A program made the position numbers and the translations under genes. 48,100 bases of DNA, taken from the NCBI GenBank assembly GCA_035942915.1, contig DASZCR010000339.1, positions 1 to 48,100 of the forward strand. Direction: 5' to 3'. Under the pieces are notes generated by a model, which saw nothing but the letters and a program-made list of their open reading frames with translations, had not been told where the DNA came from and made no database searches. Source of the stretch: DASZCR01 sp035942915 (GTDB lineage: Bacteria > Acidobacteriota > Blastocatellia > Pyrinomonadales > Pyrinomonadaceae). This document shows, piece by piece, positions 16,090-25,235 of this stretch; positions within the stretch are counted from its first letter, which is position 1; every line of letters starts with the position of its first letter.

Positions 16090-17237
16090 CAAAAGTCTCC
16101 GAAGAGCGACCCTCCGACGGGCGGGAAGTCGGCTGCGCCGGCCGGACTGAGCGCGTTGCGTCGCGCACGGAACTGCTGCGTGTAGCGTTCGTCGCGGAAG
16201 AGATGTCGGACTCCGGCCACGTAATAGACGCCGCTGAAACGCTCGCCGACGCCCTTGACGGGAACGAGTCTGCGCGCACGCAAGACCCCGTCGTAGAGCG
16301 CGCCTTCGACCTCTCCGCGTGCCTCGACGAACCACTCGGCCTCGTCGTAGATGGCGCGGCCGAAGTTCTCCATCTCGGCGAGGCTGAAGGCGACGGCGTG
16401 TTTGACGAACAGGCGCGGCGTGATGCCTTCGGGCGGAGCCGTAATCTCGGCCGCCGTGTCGCGGCCGAGCGCGCGCTGGTCGCTGCTCTCGAACGTCGCA
16501 TCCTGCAACTCTTTGGCGATGGGGTCGATTTGCCGCATGCGGACGTTGGTCGGGCGCATCGCGTCGGCGTGCGCGTCGAAGGAGATGAGGTTGGTTTCAT
16601 CTCCGAAGTGCGCGGCCAGAGTCGGCAGCGGCGCGTCGCTGAGCACCGGCCGACGGAAGAAGCCACGGTCGCCTTCGACGAAGCACTCGAAGCCGTTGCG
16701 CCGCGCCAGACGCTTGAGAAACTGGATGTCGGATTCGCGCTGGATGATGGTCGAAATCATCTCTTCGTGGACGACGCCCGTATCGTCAACCTCTGAGAGG
16801 AGGTTGTAGTTCTGGAAAATCTCGCGCGCGATGTCGCTATCGCTCTTGCCCGGCCAGTCTTTGATTTTTTCTTCGAGACTCATTAGACAGGTCGCGTCCA
16901 TGCCGCGCACTTCGACGAAGGATTGGTCTTCGTCGGGGTCGATGTGCGGGCGCACCTGCGTGATGTAGCCTTCCATCAACGGCTGCTCCTCGTCGTCGAG
17001 CACGACGGCGACCTCCACCTTGTTCCAGAGTTTGAACCGTTCATCGTCGAGATAAGCCCACAGGCCGTCGTCCTGCTTGTAGGTGGCAAGGCGTAGGCGG
17101 AAGGCTGCGGCGAGGCGATGGTCTTCCTCAACCTCCAACTCAAGGAGGTCTGCGAAGAGGTCGAACGCGTCCTCGTCTTCAATCCGAATGGTGGCGGCTA
17201 TCTGCGGCACGCTGAAGGACTCCGTCCCGGCAAACAA
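16089..17237 (-). CDS. Baseplate hub protein, gpD/late control D type
   Basis: A 382-residue hub protein corresponding to the N-terminal half of VgrG (gp27-like). Key signs are SLEEKIKDWPGKSDSDIARE, IIQRESDIQFLKRLARRNGF and the FVEGDRGFFRRP strand, all typical of phage late-control protein D. The frame opens with TTG at 17237, directly after the LysM-gene stop. A GTG at 17210 with GGAG nine bases upstream is a credible alternative start. Hub and spike being separate genes matches eCIS and phage P2, not T6SS VgrG. Confidence 0.88.
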   Translation of the reverse strand: MFAGTESFSVPQIAATIRIEDEDAFDLFADLLELEVEEDHRLAAAFRLRLATYKQDDGLWAYLDDERFKLWNKVEVAVVLDDEEQPLMEGYITQVRPHIDPDEDQSFVEVRGMDATCLMSLEEKIKDWPGKSDSDIAREIFQNYNLLSEVDDTGVVHEEMISTIIQRESDIQFLKRLARRNGFECFVEGDRGFFRRPVLSDAPLPTLAAHFGDETNLISFDAHADAMRPTNVRMRQIDPIAKELQDATFESSDQRALGRDTAAEITAPPEGITPRLFVKHAVAFSLAEMENFGRAIYDEAEWFVEARGEVEGALYDGVLRARRLVPVKGVGERFSGVYYVAGVRHLFRDERYTQQFRARRNALSPAGAADFPPVGGSLFGDF

Positions 17238-18017
17238 TCAGGTGATTTGATTCGGCGGCACGACGATTTTCGCGCCCGTGCGCGAGAGCCTCACGGAGTC
17301 GGCCGTCAGTGTGAAGTCGCGCGCGTTGATTTTGGTGATGATGGCAGCGCGGCTCAGCGTCACGCTGTTGTAGGTCAACTCCAAGAGGGACGCGGCGGCG
17401 TCCGAGTGCAGTTCGACCACGCCGGGCGTCGCAGCCAGTTCGGCGACGAGCGCCTGCCAGTTGGTTTTCGCCTGCACGTCGTCGAAGGTGAAGGCTTCGG
17501 AGGTCTGTTCGGCGGCGGTGCGTCCGGCCGCGCGCAGGAAGTTGAAGCCATGATGCGCGATGCGTTTGACAATCTGCGTGCGCGTCGCAGACGACTCAGG
17601 ATAGACGACGACGATGGTCGCCAGCAGGAAGCTTTCTGCCGTCGCACCCGGCTCGCTGAGGTTGGCGAGCGGGACGGCCTGACCAAAAGCGTCGAGGTCT
17701 TCGAGCAGTTTCCCGAAGCGGTTGAGGAAGGTTTTGTGCGAGAGCACAAGACGCTCCGTGACGTGCGGTCGGCGGTCGAGCAGGTCGGGCGGATAAGGCG
17801 TTTCGGGGTTGGCATCGGAGAGTTGCCACCAGCGCGTCGGGTCGCCGTAATACTTGAAGGCGAGCAGGTCGAGGCGCTCGCCCTCGCGGACGGTGTGCAG
17901 GAAACTTCCGTCGAGGCGCGGGATGAGACGCAGGTCTTTGCCCCGCAGCCGCTCGCCTTTGGCGTCGATGGGGCTGGACTCTCTGAGTTTGCGATAGCGT
18001 GAGCCTTTGCCGAACAT
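17238..18017 (-). CDS. LysM-containing baseplate protein
   Basis: A 259-residue protein with a LysM-like domain at residues about 38-85 (LHTVREGERLDLLAFKYYGD, then PTRWWQLSDANPE). The following part is alternating helix and strand, with no catalytic motif. LysM proteins of this kind link hub and tube in contractile tails (Afp7/gp53-like position). The context agrees: it lies between the CIS_tube protein and the hub, two bases after the former. It has no signal peptide, so it is not a cell-wall enzyme. Confidence 0.82.
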   Translation of the reverse strand: MFGKGSRYRKLRESSPIDAKGERLRGKDLRLIPRLDGSFLHTVREGERLDLLAFKYYGDPTRWWQLSDANPETPYPPDLLDRRPHVTERLVLSHKTFLNRFGKLLEDLDAFGQAVPLANLSEPGATAESFLLATIVVVYPESSATRTQIVKRIAHHGFNFLRAAGRTAAEQTSEAFTFDDVQAKTNWQALVAELAATPGVVELHSDAAASLLELTYNSVTLSRAAIITKINARDFTLTADSVRLSRTGAKIVVPPNQIT

Positions 18018-18019
18018 AA

Positions 18020-18721
18020 TCAGACGGGAACGACCGTGTTGGCGATGTCGCCGAGATTCGAGAGGTTGAGCAGCGACATGACTTCCGTCAGCGCCCGCGA
18101 GTAGAGGAACGGTGCGTTTGCGCCTTCGATAACCTGTAGGTTGACCGAGACGGTGGCGCGCGTCGGGTTGAGGTCGATGCTGAACTCCTCCTCCTTAATC
18201 TGCATGCTCGTAATGTTGACGGGGAGCACCTTCTTGCGCCCCCAGACGAAGAGGATAACGGGCGGATTCTTGGCCTCGTCAGTAAACGTGAACTTGACCT
18301 CCGAGCCGCCGAGCAGCGCCGAGACCGCGCCGCTCAACAAGCCCGACCCCTTCGGCGTCATCATCAGTTCGAGCGTCGAAAGCTGCGGTGCGACGCCGAA
18401 CTCCTCCGTGAGCGTGTCGCCCTCGTTGAGCTTGTCGGTCGCATCGAGACGAATCTCGAACGAGAGCGTCTCTTCGTTGACCTTGAGCACCTGCTTGCCG
18501 CGCACGCTGGTCTGCGTGTCGGGCTGGCTCTTCTGAAGCAGCGCAAGGTTCTGCGTGCCGCGCGCACGAGGCGTGCGCGGCGGGTCGGCCGTCACCGTCC
18601 GGCTGCGGCTGATGGTCTGCGGGTTGAACTGAAAGACGACGATGAGCGGCGGCAGACTGATGCCGAACTCGACGAAAGCGCCGCGCAGGATTTTCGGTTG
18701 GTTGCTGAAGCCGCCTGCCAT
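18020..18721 (-). CDS. Contractile injection system tube-initiator protein (CIS_tube type)
   Basis: A 233-residue protein with the family pattern LIVVFQFNPQTISRSR near residue 25, then KVNEETLSFEIRLDATDKLN, FTFTDEAKNPPVILFVWG and a C-terminal YSRALTEVM. This family sits at the junction between inner tube and hub in eCIS particles and is usually encoded just before the LysM protein, as here. Start at ATG 18721, in a strong coding context. Confidence 0.8.
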   Translation of the reverse strand: MAGGFSNQPKILRGAFVEFGISLPPLIVVFQFNPQTISRSRTVTADPPRTPRARGTQNLALLQKSQPDTQTSVRGKQVLKVNEETLSFEIRLDATDKLNEGDTLTEEFGVAPQLSTLELMMTPKGSGLLSGAVSALLGGSEVKFTFTDEAKNPPVILFVWGRKKVLPVNITSMQIKEEEFSIDLNPTRATVSVNLQVIEGANAPFLYSRALTEVMSLLNLSNLGDIANTVVPV

Positions 18722-18745
18722 GTCCGTTCTTCTCCTTACTTCCCC

Positions 18746-19021
18746 TCAAGCCTGAAGCGCGTGCAAGAGCGCGCGTCCAATCTCTTCGGCGCCGGCCCGC
18801 GCAATCGCCTCGTCGCTCATCTCTGCGAAAGAGACGCGGACGGGTCGCACCTCCAACAGTTCGATGTCCACGTCCGTCGCCAGATGTTGCAACTCTCTGC
18901 CCATCCACTCGCGCACGTACTCGAAGGTGAGGCGCGCGATTCTGTCGGCGCGCTCGGCCTGCTCCGCGCCGCACAGGCACGACATACGCACTTCGTCGAA
19001 AGCCACTTTCGGAAAAGGCAT
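18746..19021 (-). CDS. Small eCIS-operon protein, unknown function
   Basis: A 91-residue protein from the ATG at 19021 (MPFPKVAFDEVRMSCLCG), with GGAG eight bases before it. A longer frame from 19087 would run into the ATPase gene. The N-terminus has a CLCG motif and the rest is helical with a mixed beta segment (DVDIELLEVRPVRVSF). I do not recognise it. It lies between the ATPase and the CIS_tube gene with short gaps, so it is probably part of particle assembly. Confidence 0.65.
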   Translation of the reverse strand: MPFPKVAFDEVRMSCLCGAEQAERADRIARLTFEYVREWMGRELQHLATDVDIELLEVRPVRVSFAEMSDEAIARAGAEEIGRALLHALQA

Positions 19022-19038
19022 CTCGCTTCTCCGCTCGC

Positions 19039-21246
19039 CTAATCGCTCAACATCGAGTGGTAGGGCGAGAACTCCATCTCGGTACACATCCGGCCGATTT
19101 TTTCGTACTCGCGCCGCGCCGCGCGGATGACGTGGCGCATGTGTATACGGCCGGAATTTTCGGCCGCCATGAAGGCCGCGTTGACGGCGATGTTTTTGAT
19201 ATTGCCGCCCGCCACGTTGAGACGACTGGCGAGGAAATCGAAATCCACGTCTTCATCGACGGGCGCACCGGCCGGGAAATGCCTCTGCCAGATGAGGAAG
19301 CGTTCGCCCTCTTCTGGGAACGGAAACTCGACGGCGGCGCTGACGCGACGGAAGAAAGCATCGTCGATGTTCTTGCGTAGGTTGGTCGCCAGCACGACCA
19401 TTCCGTCAAACTCCTCGACGCGTTGAAGGAGAAAGTTAATCTCGATGTTAGCGTAGCGGTCGTGCGCGTCTTTCACTTCGGAGCGTTTGCCGAAGAGCGC
19501 GTCCGCTTCGTCGAAGAACAGAATCGCGTTGGAGGTCTCGGCCTCTCTGAAAATCTTGCTGAGGTTCTTCTCCGTCTCGCCGATGTACTTGCTGACGACG
19601 GTCGAGAGGTCAATCTTGTAAGCGTCGAGACCGAGTTCGCGCGCGATAATCTCGACGGCCATCGTCTTGCCCGTCCCGCTCGCGCCGTAGAAGAGCGCGC
19701 AGATGCCTTCGCGCCCGCCGACGGCGCGGCCGAAGCCCCACGTGCCGAAGACCTTCGAACGGTGCTTCATCTGCGCGCACAATTCGCGCAGTTGCGCGTG
19801 CGCGTTCGGCGGAACGACGAGGTCTGACCACTCGTGACGCAGTTTGAGTTTGCGCGCCAGCGTGCCCAGTCTTTGATTCGATTGTGCGCGGCAGGCCGCG
19901 TATAAAGCTTCTGCATCGACGCCGACCGAACGCCCCGCGCGCAGGTGTGCGCCGTTCGTCGCAGAGACAAAGGCGCGCTCAATTTGCCCCGGCGTGAGAC
20001 GAAACTTTCCGGCCAACTCCTCCCAATCGACATCGGCTGCGAGACAGCCGCGCTCGTCGGCCAGCGTCCGCCACAGACGACCGCGCTCGTCCGCCTCCGG
20101 CGACGACAATTCGACGCTCAGGAAGAGATGGCGTTTGAACTCTCCGGCCGGTTCCCACTCCTTCTCCGTCACGACGAACGTCAGCCACGCGAACTCTTCT
20201 AACGCCTCCACGACCGCGCGCCTGTATGCCGGGAGACGCTCGTCCTGCTCGGCGAGCAGGAGGTCGAAGTGTTCGAGGAAGAGCGCCGCCGGTTGCAGGA
20301 GCGCCTCGCGGAAGAGCGCGGCGATGGTCGCCTCGAAATCTCGCCCGTGCGCCAGAGCGCGGCGCAGGTCAATGACCAGCAGCGGCACATCCAGTTCCTG
20401 ACAGAGCGCGGCGGCGAGAGACTTTTTGCCCGCGCCCTCCGCGCCGTGAAAGTGATAAATCAGCAGGCGGTCGGAAGCGCGCCCTCGCTCAAGATGCTCG
20501 CGCGCGATGGTCAGCAGACGCGTCTTCAGCTCTTCAGGCCAACGCAGTTGCGCTAACGCAAACGGCGCGGACGCCAGACGCGCGCTCGCAGCAACCTCAT
20601 GACCGACGCCGCCCGCGCCGAGCAGGTAGCTGCCTATCCGTTCGTCGAGTTGCAGGCGGCGTGCGAGCAGCGGCGCATCTGCGCCCTCCGCGCAGCGCAG
20701 CAGGCGTGCGCGGAATAGTTTGGACTGCGGCGAGAAGTAGGCGCGCGCACGTATCCGCTCCTGCGGCGAGTTGCAGAGCAGGCGCAGAAGCAGTTCGACG
20801 CTCGGACGCTTGCGCGTGATGTCGTCTTGCAGGTAGGCGAAAAGCTTTTCGTATTTGAGGTCTGCTTCGAGCGCGAGACAGACGACGAGCGCCTGCGTCT
20901 CGAAAGTGTTGAAGCCGAAGAGCTGCGCGAGGTGCGGCACGGCGAGGCGGACGCCGTGCTCGTAGCTGGCGAGCGTTCTCTGTTCAATCTCGGTGCGCCG
21001 CGCGGCAATCTCCTGCGAAAGCGCATCCGTATCTGCGCCCTGAAGGTTTGCGTCGCTCTGCGTCTCGTCTTCAGGCGCGCTGAGCAGTTGGTCGATTTCG
21101 GCTTCGGAGAGATAGACGCCTTTGAAGACCTGCGGCTCGACGCCCGACTGCGTGCGCACGCGCGCCACTTCGCGCCGCAGCAGGAGGTCGAGCAGGCGAA
21201 ACTCTGCGGAGAGGTGTTCCCAGTTGTTCGCGTAGGGCGTCAGCAT
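19039..21246 (-). CDS. eCIS AAA+ ATPase with degenerate first and intact second module
   Basis: A 735-residue protein from the ATG at 21246. A TTG at 21258 overlapping the previous stop is an alternative. The first ATPase module has a worn Walker A (GAEGAGKKS, 268-276) and no clear acidic Walker B (ALFLEHFDLLL). The second is intact: GASGTGKT (521-528), ILFFDEAD (575-582), then LATNLRKNIDDAFFRRV with sensor and arginine-finger residues. Residues 1-260 are helical and family-specific. This is the ATPase found in nearly all eCIS loci (Afp15-like), thought to act in assembly or firing-related remodelling. The exact role is not known. Confidence 0.9.
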   Translation of the reverse strand: MLTPYANNWEHLSAEFRLLDLLLRREVARVRTQSGVEPQVFKGVYLSEAEIDQLLSAPEDETQSDANLQGADTDALSQEIAARRTEIEQRTLASYEHGVRLAVPHLAQLFGFNTFETQALVVCLALEADLKYEKLFAYLQDDITRKRPSVELLLRLLCNSPQERIRARAYFSPQSKLFRARLLRCAEGADAPLLARRLQLDERIGSYLLGAGGVGHEVAASARLASAPFALAQLRWPEELKTRLLTIAREHLERGRASDRLLIYHFHGAEGAGKKSLAAALCQELDVPLLVIDLRRALAHGRDFEATIAALFREALLQPAALFLEHFDLLLAEQDERLPAYRRAVVEALEEFAWLTFVVTEKEWEPAGEFKRHLFLSVELSSPEADERGRLWRTLADERGCLAADVDWEELAGKFRLTPGQIERAFVSATNGAHLRAGRSVGVDAEALYAACRAQSNQRLGTLARKLKLRHEWSDLVVPPNAHAQLRELCAQMKHRSKVFGTWGFGRAVGGREGICALFYGASGTGKTMAVEIIARELGLDAYKIDLSTVVSKYIGETEKNLSKIFREAETSNAILFFDEADALFGKRSEVKDAHDRYANIEINFLLQRVEEFDGMVVLATNLRKNIDDAFFRRVSAAVEFPFPEEGERFLIWQRHFPAGAPVDEDVDFDFLASRLNVAGGNIKNIAVNAAFMAAENSGRIHMRHVIRAARREYEKIGRMCTEMEFSPYHSMLSD

Positions 21247-21254
21247 CTTTAACT

Positions 21255-22889
21255 TCAAGAGAGCACTTTCAGAGTCAAGGCGTTTGAATCCGTGCCGTTG
21301 ACGGTGACCCTCACCTGCACATCTCCGAAGGGGAGATTCTGCGGGACGGCGACCGTCAATTGCGTGGCGTAGGCGTGCGCGCCGACGTTCACAGCGGTCG
21401 CGCCGAATTTGACGGCGACCGTCTTGCCGGACAGACCAAGCCCGCGCAACGTGATGCTCGCGCCGCGCGTCGCTTTGAGCGGCTCGACGCTTTCGAGGAG
21501 CGGCGGCAGCCGGTTCGATTCGCGGTTATCGACCAGCACGGAGGCCGCGAGGTTCGTCGCCAGAATGCGCGGCATCGTGACGACAACCTGCGCGGGGTTT
21601 ACGTTCTCGCCCTTGCGGATGAGAAGGTCGCCGTAGCGGACGTGAACATCTTTGCCGTTGAGGCGTTGGCCGTTGACGGTGATGGTCGTCTGCGCCGGGT
21701 TCGCTTTGGTCGTCACGTTGACGGATTGAATGAGAGGCATCACCTCGTAGAGACGCGCGTTACTGCGCGCGGCGGCGGGGCTGCCGACGAGCAGCACAAC
21801 CGGCTTGAGGCCGTTGCTCGTAATCGTCTCCGGCACGGTCGTGCGGACGAGTTTGGCGTCCGCGTCGTAGACGGCCGGGGCGCTCTTCCCGTCAATCTCG
21901 ACGGCGACGGTCGTCGCCGCAGGCACTTCGTAAGGAATCACGAGCGGCACGCCCGTCAGTCCGCGCAGAGGACGAATCGCGTCAATCCAGGGACGCACCT
22001 CGAAGGAGACGGGCGCGCTCTCCTGTCCGCCGGAGATGACAGAGAGGCTCACGCGCGGCCCACGCGTCAGCGCATCGGGAACGATGAGCGCAATCTCTTC
22101 GGGCGTGCATTTGAGAAGCGCCGTCTCGTCGAGCATGAGTTCGTCGAGGCGGACGACGGTCGAACTGTTGGCCGTCTTGAGGTCGTGGCCTTTGACGACG
22201 AGCGTCGAGCCTGCGGCGACCGTTGCGGGCGTGACGGATTCGACGAGGGGCGCGCCGCGCGTCGTCGTCAGCAGTCCGATTTCCTGCACGGGAGGCGCGG
22301 GCAGTTCGGTCGGCGCAATCGGCGCGATTTGCACGAGCGACACGTCGTAGACGACCGAGAGGCGATAAGCTTTGCTGAGTCCCGTCCAGATTTTGGAGAA
22401 CTCTTCGACGGTGGTCGGCGCTTGTGTAATCTTCACCTTCTCGAAGGAGTTGCGCAGTTCGGGCGCAAACTGCGCGTCCTCGTTGGCGTCGAAATCGCTG
22501 TCGTGCACGTCGTTGAGGATGGGATATTCGTGCAGGATAGCCATCGCGTTGCCGAGCAGTTGATGTGCCGTGATGTCGTCCTGCGCCGTGCTGTCGCCCT
22601 TCTTGGCGTAGGCGGTCAGAAGATAGTGGAGCGAGAGTGCGACGGGCGGACGCTTGCTGCCCTGCGGGTTGGTCTTGTCGCCGCGCCAGTCCATGTTGTT
22701 AAAGAACGGATTGGTTTCGACGTGATAGAGAAACAGGTTGACGCCGTCGGTCACGCTGACGCGGTCGTCGTCTGGCGGCAGCGTTGTCACTTTGGGCACG
22801 ACTGCGCCGAGCAGCGGCGGCTTGTTCATCTTGCGTGCAAGCAACTCCGCAATCGCTTTCGTTACTGCGCCGATGGCTAGATAGCTCAT
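21255..22889 (-). CDS. Pvc16/DUF4255-type tail terminator with C-terminal IPT/TIG repeats
   Basis: A 544-residue protein. Residues 1-190 match DUF4255: LPPDDDRVSVTDGVNLFLYH, then PPVALSLHYLLTAYA and AHQLLGNAMAILHEYPIL. This module caps the sheath-tube end in eCIS. From about 210 on there are several Ig-like IPT/TIG units (VESVTPATVAAGSTLVVKG, ITVNGQRLNGKDVHVRYG, then SVEPLKATRGASITLRGLGL). In other systems such units decorate the outside of the particle. The extended form is common in non-insect eCIS. It lies directly before the ATPase. Confidence 0.87.
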   Translation of the reverse strand: MSYLAIGAVTKAIAELLARKMNKPPLLGAVVPKVTTLPPDDDRVSVTDGVNLFLYHVETNPFFNNMDWRGDKTNPQGSKRPPVALSLHYLLTAYAKKGDSTAQDDITAHQLLGNAMAILHEYPILNDVHDSDFDANEDAQFAPELRNSFEKVKITQAPTTVEEFSKIWTGLSKAYRLSVVYDVSLVQIAPIAPTELPAPPVQEIGLLTTTRGAPLVESVTPATVAAGSTLVVKGHDLKTANSSTVVRLDELMLDETALLKCTPEEIALIVPDALTRGPRVSLSVISGGQESAPVSFEVRPWIDAIRPLRGLTGVPLVIPYEVPAATTVAVEIDGKSAPAVYDADAKLVRTTVPETITSNGLKPVVLLVGSPAAARSNARLYEVMPLIQSVNVTTKANPAQTTITVNGQRLNGKDVHVRYGDLLIRKGENVNPAQVVVTMPRILATNLAASVLVDNRESNRLPPLLESVEPLKATRGASITLRGLGLSGKTVAVKFGATAVNVGAHAYATQLTVAVPQNLPFGDVQVRVTVNGTDSNALTLKVLS

Positions 22890-22899
22890 AGCGATTCGC

Positions 22900-24243
22900 T
22901 CATCCGAGATAGAAACGGCCGAGATAGTGACGGTCTAAGGCTGCCCATCCGTCCGACGAGGGCGCGCTCGTGGGGGCGGGCGCACGCGTCTGCGGCACGG
23001 GCGCAGGCGGCGCGGCGGGCGTCTGGTCAACGATACGCACGTCGAGGCGATTGATTGACAGACGAGGAGCGCGCTCCTCAGGCATCGGCGTCTCGCGTCG
23101 CGACTCGGTCTCAGGCGTGCGCGCCTGATGTGCGCGTGAAGACTCAGGCACGCGCGTCTCATGTGTACGCGTCGCGTGCGTAGGCGTCGCGTGCGTGCCC
23201 GTTGCATGTGCGGCGGGCGCGTGTGGACGTGGCTCGCTCGGCGGTCGCGTGCTTGCAATCTCTCGCGGGGTTTGCCTCGCGGCTGCCTGCATCATGGTCG
23301 CCTGTCGCACGTTTGCCTGCGGCGCGTGCGCGATGTCCGCTTCGCGGTTCGACTCGCGCGGGCGTGCGGCGAAGGAAGCGGCGTGGGTCGGCGCGTGCGG
23401 AGCAGGTTGAGATGGTGTGCTTGTGCGCGTCGTCGCGGCGTCCGGCGTCCGGCTCTCATTCGCGCTGTGTGATTGAAGTGAGCGTGGCTGAGATGTCGAA
23501 GACGACTTGTGAGCGTTGGCCGCTGCATCTTGCACGCCGAGACGTTCGTCGCGCGGGACTTGCATGCGCGCGCGCAGTTCCGAGATGTGCGCTTCGAGTG
23601 TTTTGTGAGGCTCGGATGCCTGCGCGTGCGGGACTTGCGACCGCCCGACGCGCGGCGCGACGCTCCTCTCCGTCGCTTCTTCGTCGTCGTTGACTGAAGG
23701 CGATGCGATGTTGAATCGGGGGCTGTCCGCGTGCGACTCCTGTGCCGGTTGCGCGTCCGTTGTTGTTTGAGACGCGCCTTCGTCGGGAGTGACGCCTGCA
23801 CGCGTGCGGAGGTCGGTGTGCGGCAGAGAGTTTTCGACGGGCGTGCGCGCGTTGGACGAGTCTGTGAAACGCACGTTCTGCGCGCGTGGATGAAGTGGCG
23901 CGTCTAAACCATCCGGCAGATGCGGCGGCGCGGGTTCTCTCAGAGGCGCTTGCTCCTGCGTGCGCGCTGAAGTGTGTGCTGCGGGTGCGTCGTCGCTTGT
24001 GTGCGGGTGCGTGGGGGGTTGTGCTGGCAGCGGCGGCGTCGAGTCGTCTGCGAGCGCGTGCGCGTGCGGGTCTGTGCGTGATGTCTCGAAGTCTGCGGCG
24101 TCGGCCGGAGCGGCGACGTTTGTGTGCGGGAGTGGGAGGGCGTGCGTCGAGCGGCGCGGCGCAGCAGGTGCGGACGCGTCGAAGGGGCGTGCGCCCGCGC
24201 GCAGCACGCCCGAAAGATATGAGGGTTTGAAGTCGGCAGACAT
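22900..24243 (-). CDS. Disordered Pro/Ala/His/Thr-rich eCIS protein
   Basis: A 447-residue protein starting at ATG 24243 (MSADFKPSYLSGVLRAG). Almost the whole chain is low complexity (His, Ala, Pro, Thr, Arg, Ser) with no fold visible. It includes a His/Thr/Ala run near 350-400 built from THATPTHATRTHE-like units. The end is ordered: LSINRLDVRIVDQ and, after a Pro-rich spacer, LDRHYLGRFYLG. eCIS loci often encode, at this place, a low-complexity protein whose end has a short V-R strand and a final L-YL pattern, and I read this as that class. Function unknown; a length-control or linker role is possible. Confidence 0.75.
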   Translation of the reverse strand: MSADFKPSYLSGVLRAGARPFDASAPAAPRRSTHALPLPHTNVAAPADAADFETSRTDPHAHALADDSTPPLPAQPPTHPHTSDDAPAAHTSARTQEQAPLREPAPPHLPDGLDAPLHPRAQNVRFTDSSNARTPVENSLPHTDLRTRAGVTPDEGASQTTTDAQPAQESHADSPRFNIASPSVNDDEEATERSVAPRVGRSQVPHAQASEPHKTLEAHISELRARMQVPRDERLGVQDAAANAHKSSSTSQPRSLQSHSANESRTPDAATTRTSTPSQPAPHAPTHAASFAARPRESNREADIAHAPQANVRQATMMQAAARQTPREIASTRPPSEPRPHAPAAHATGTHATPTHATRTHETRVPESSRAHQARTPETESRRETPMPEERAPRLSINRLDVRIVDQTPAAPPAPVPQTRAPAPTSAPSSDGWAALDRHYLGRFYLG

Positions 24244-24269
24244 AGACGACACGTTTTGGCTGTTGGTAA

Positions 24270-25235
24270 TCAGTCGAAGCCTTCGAGTCCTTCCCTGATG
24301 AGCGCCAGATAGCGACGCCGCTTGGGTCGCGGCAGAGAAAGAATCTCCTGCTCCGACCAATGGTAATAGCGCGCGAGCGTGTGCACCTCGCGTTCGAGCG
24401 CGGCGAGGCCGGAGCGCAGTTCGGTCGCAAAGAAGGCCGTGAAGTCGAGCGTCGTCGAGAAAGGCGCGCGGCACTCAGGACACGTCCCTTCGAGTTCGAC
24501 GCCGACCTGCGGAGTGCGCCGCGCCATCTCGGTCTCGATGGCTTGAAGCTCATCCGGCGACAGGCGTTCGACAAACGCTTCCTCGACGTGCGTCTCATCG
24601 CCCGCGCATCTGAGACAGCGCGCCAGCAGCAATCTCAAAGAACGCTCATGGTCTGTGCGATAGACAGCGGCGAGCGCCTCCTGGTCGCCGCCCGTCGGCA
24701 GACGCATCTCGACGGGAGACGAGAGCGGCGCGTCGAAGAAACGTTCGTGCGCGGGCTTGCGCTCGATGTGCAGTTCATCGAGAAAGAACGAAACATCGAG
24801 CGGCGCGCCGCACTGTTCGTTCTCGCAGCCGAGGACGGCTTCAACCTTCGCGCCGAAGGTCATCTGACGCGCCTTGATGATGAGATAGTCGCGGTCGCAG
24901 ACGTTCAGGTCGCGGACGAGCGCGGCGTCGATGCGCTCGAACGAGCCGAGCCGCTTGACGCAGCGGCTCAGGAGTCCCGTGACGACGGCGGCCGTCGAAG
25001 CGTCGGCACGCATGCACGCCAGATATTCTTCGTCGCGCCCGTCAAGCGGAGCGAGTTCGACTTCCTCATGCAGCACGCCTTCGCCATCGACGTACCCACA
25101 CGGCAGCAGGAAGCGCCCTTCCTCCGGCCTCTCGGCGCGGTTGGCAGAGAGGCGTGCGGCAGCGGCGTCTGCTTGCCCTGCGTGCGGTGCGTGCGTGTCG
25201 GATGCCGCCGCGTCTGCGTGTCCGCCGTGCGTCAT
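24270..25235 (-). CDS. T4 gp26-like zinc-ribbon baseplate protein
   Basis: A 321-residue protein from the ATG at 25235, which overlaps the tube stop by one base. The N-terminal 40 residues are His/Ala-rich. The core has FLLPCGYVDGEGVLHEEVEL, then CDRDYLIIKARQMTFG and VEAVLGCENEQCGAPLDV. C137, C142, C252 and C255 (GTCPECRAPF) can bind zinc. The C-terminus, YYHWSEQEILSLPRPKRRRY, is the most conserved part of this phage/eCIS family. It is usually assigned to the baseplate or to tail assembly and follows the tube gene, as here. Confidence 0.83.
   Translation of the reverse strand: MTHGGHADAAASDTHAPHAGQADAAAARLSANRAERPEEGRFLLPCGYVDGEGVLHEEVELAPLDGRDEEYLACMRADASTAAVVTGLLSRCVKRLGSFERIDAALVRDLNVCDRDYLIIKARQMTFGAKVEAVLGCENEQCGAPLDVSFFLDELHIERKPAHERFFDAPLSSPVEMRLPTGGDQEALAAVYRTDHERSLRLLLARCLRCAGDETHVEEAFVERLSPDELQAIETEMARRTPQVGVELEGTCPECRAPFSTTLDFTAFFATELRSGLAALEREVHTLARYYHWSEQEILSLPRPKRRRYLALIREGLEGFD

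Noticed and set aside
15226..17237. Hub and spike as T6SS VgrG
   Set aside because: The two halves are separate genes in a locus with gp25, gpJ, LysM, DUF4255 and the eCIS ATPase, and no T6SS membrane or TssK-type genes are present.
21360..22880. Long open frame of 506 codons on the plus strand
   Set aside because: It is antisense to the Pvc16/DUF4255 gene and its translation is Arg/Asp/Val-rich without domain pattern.
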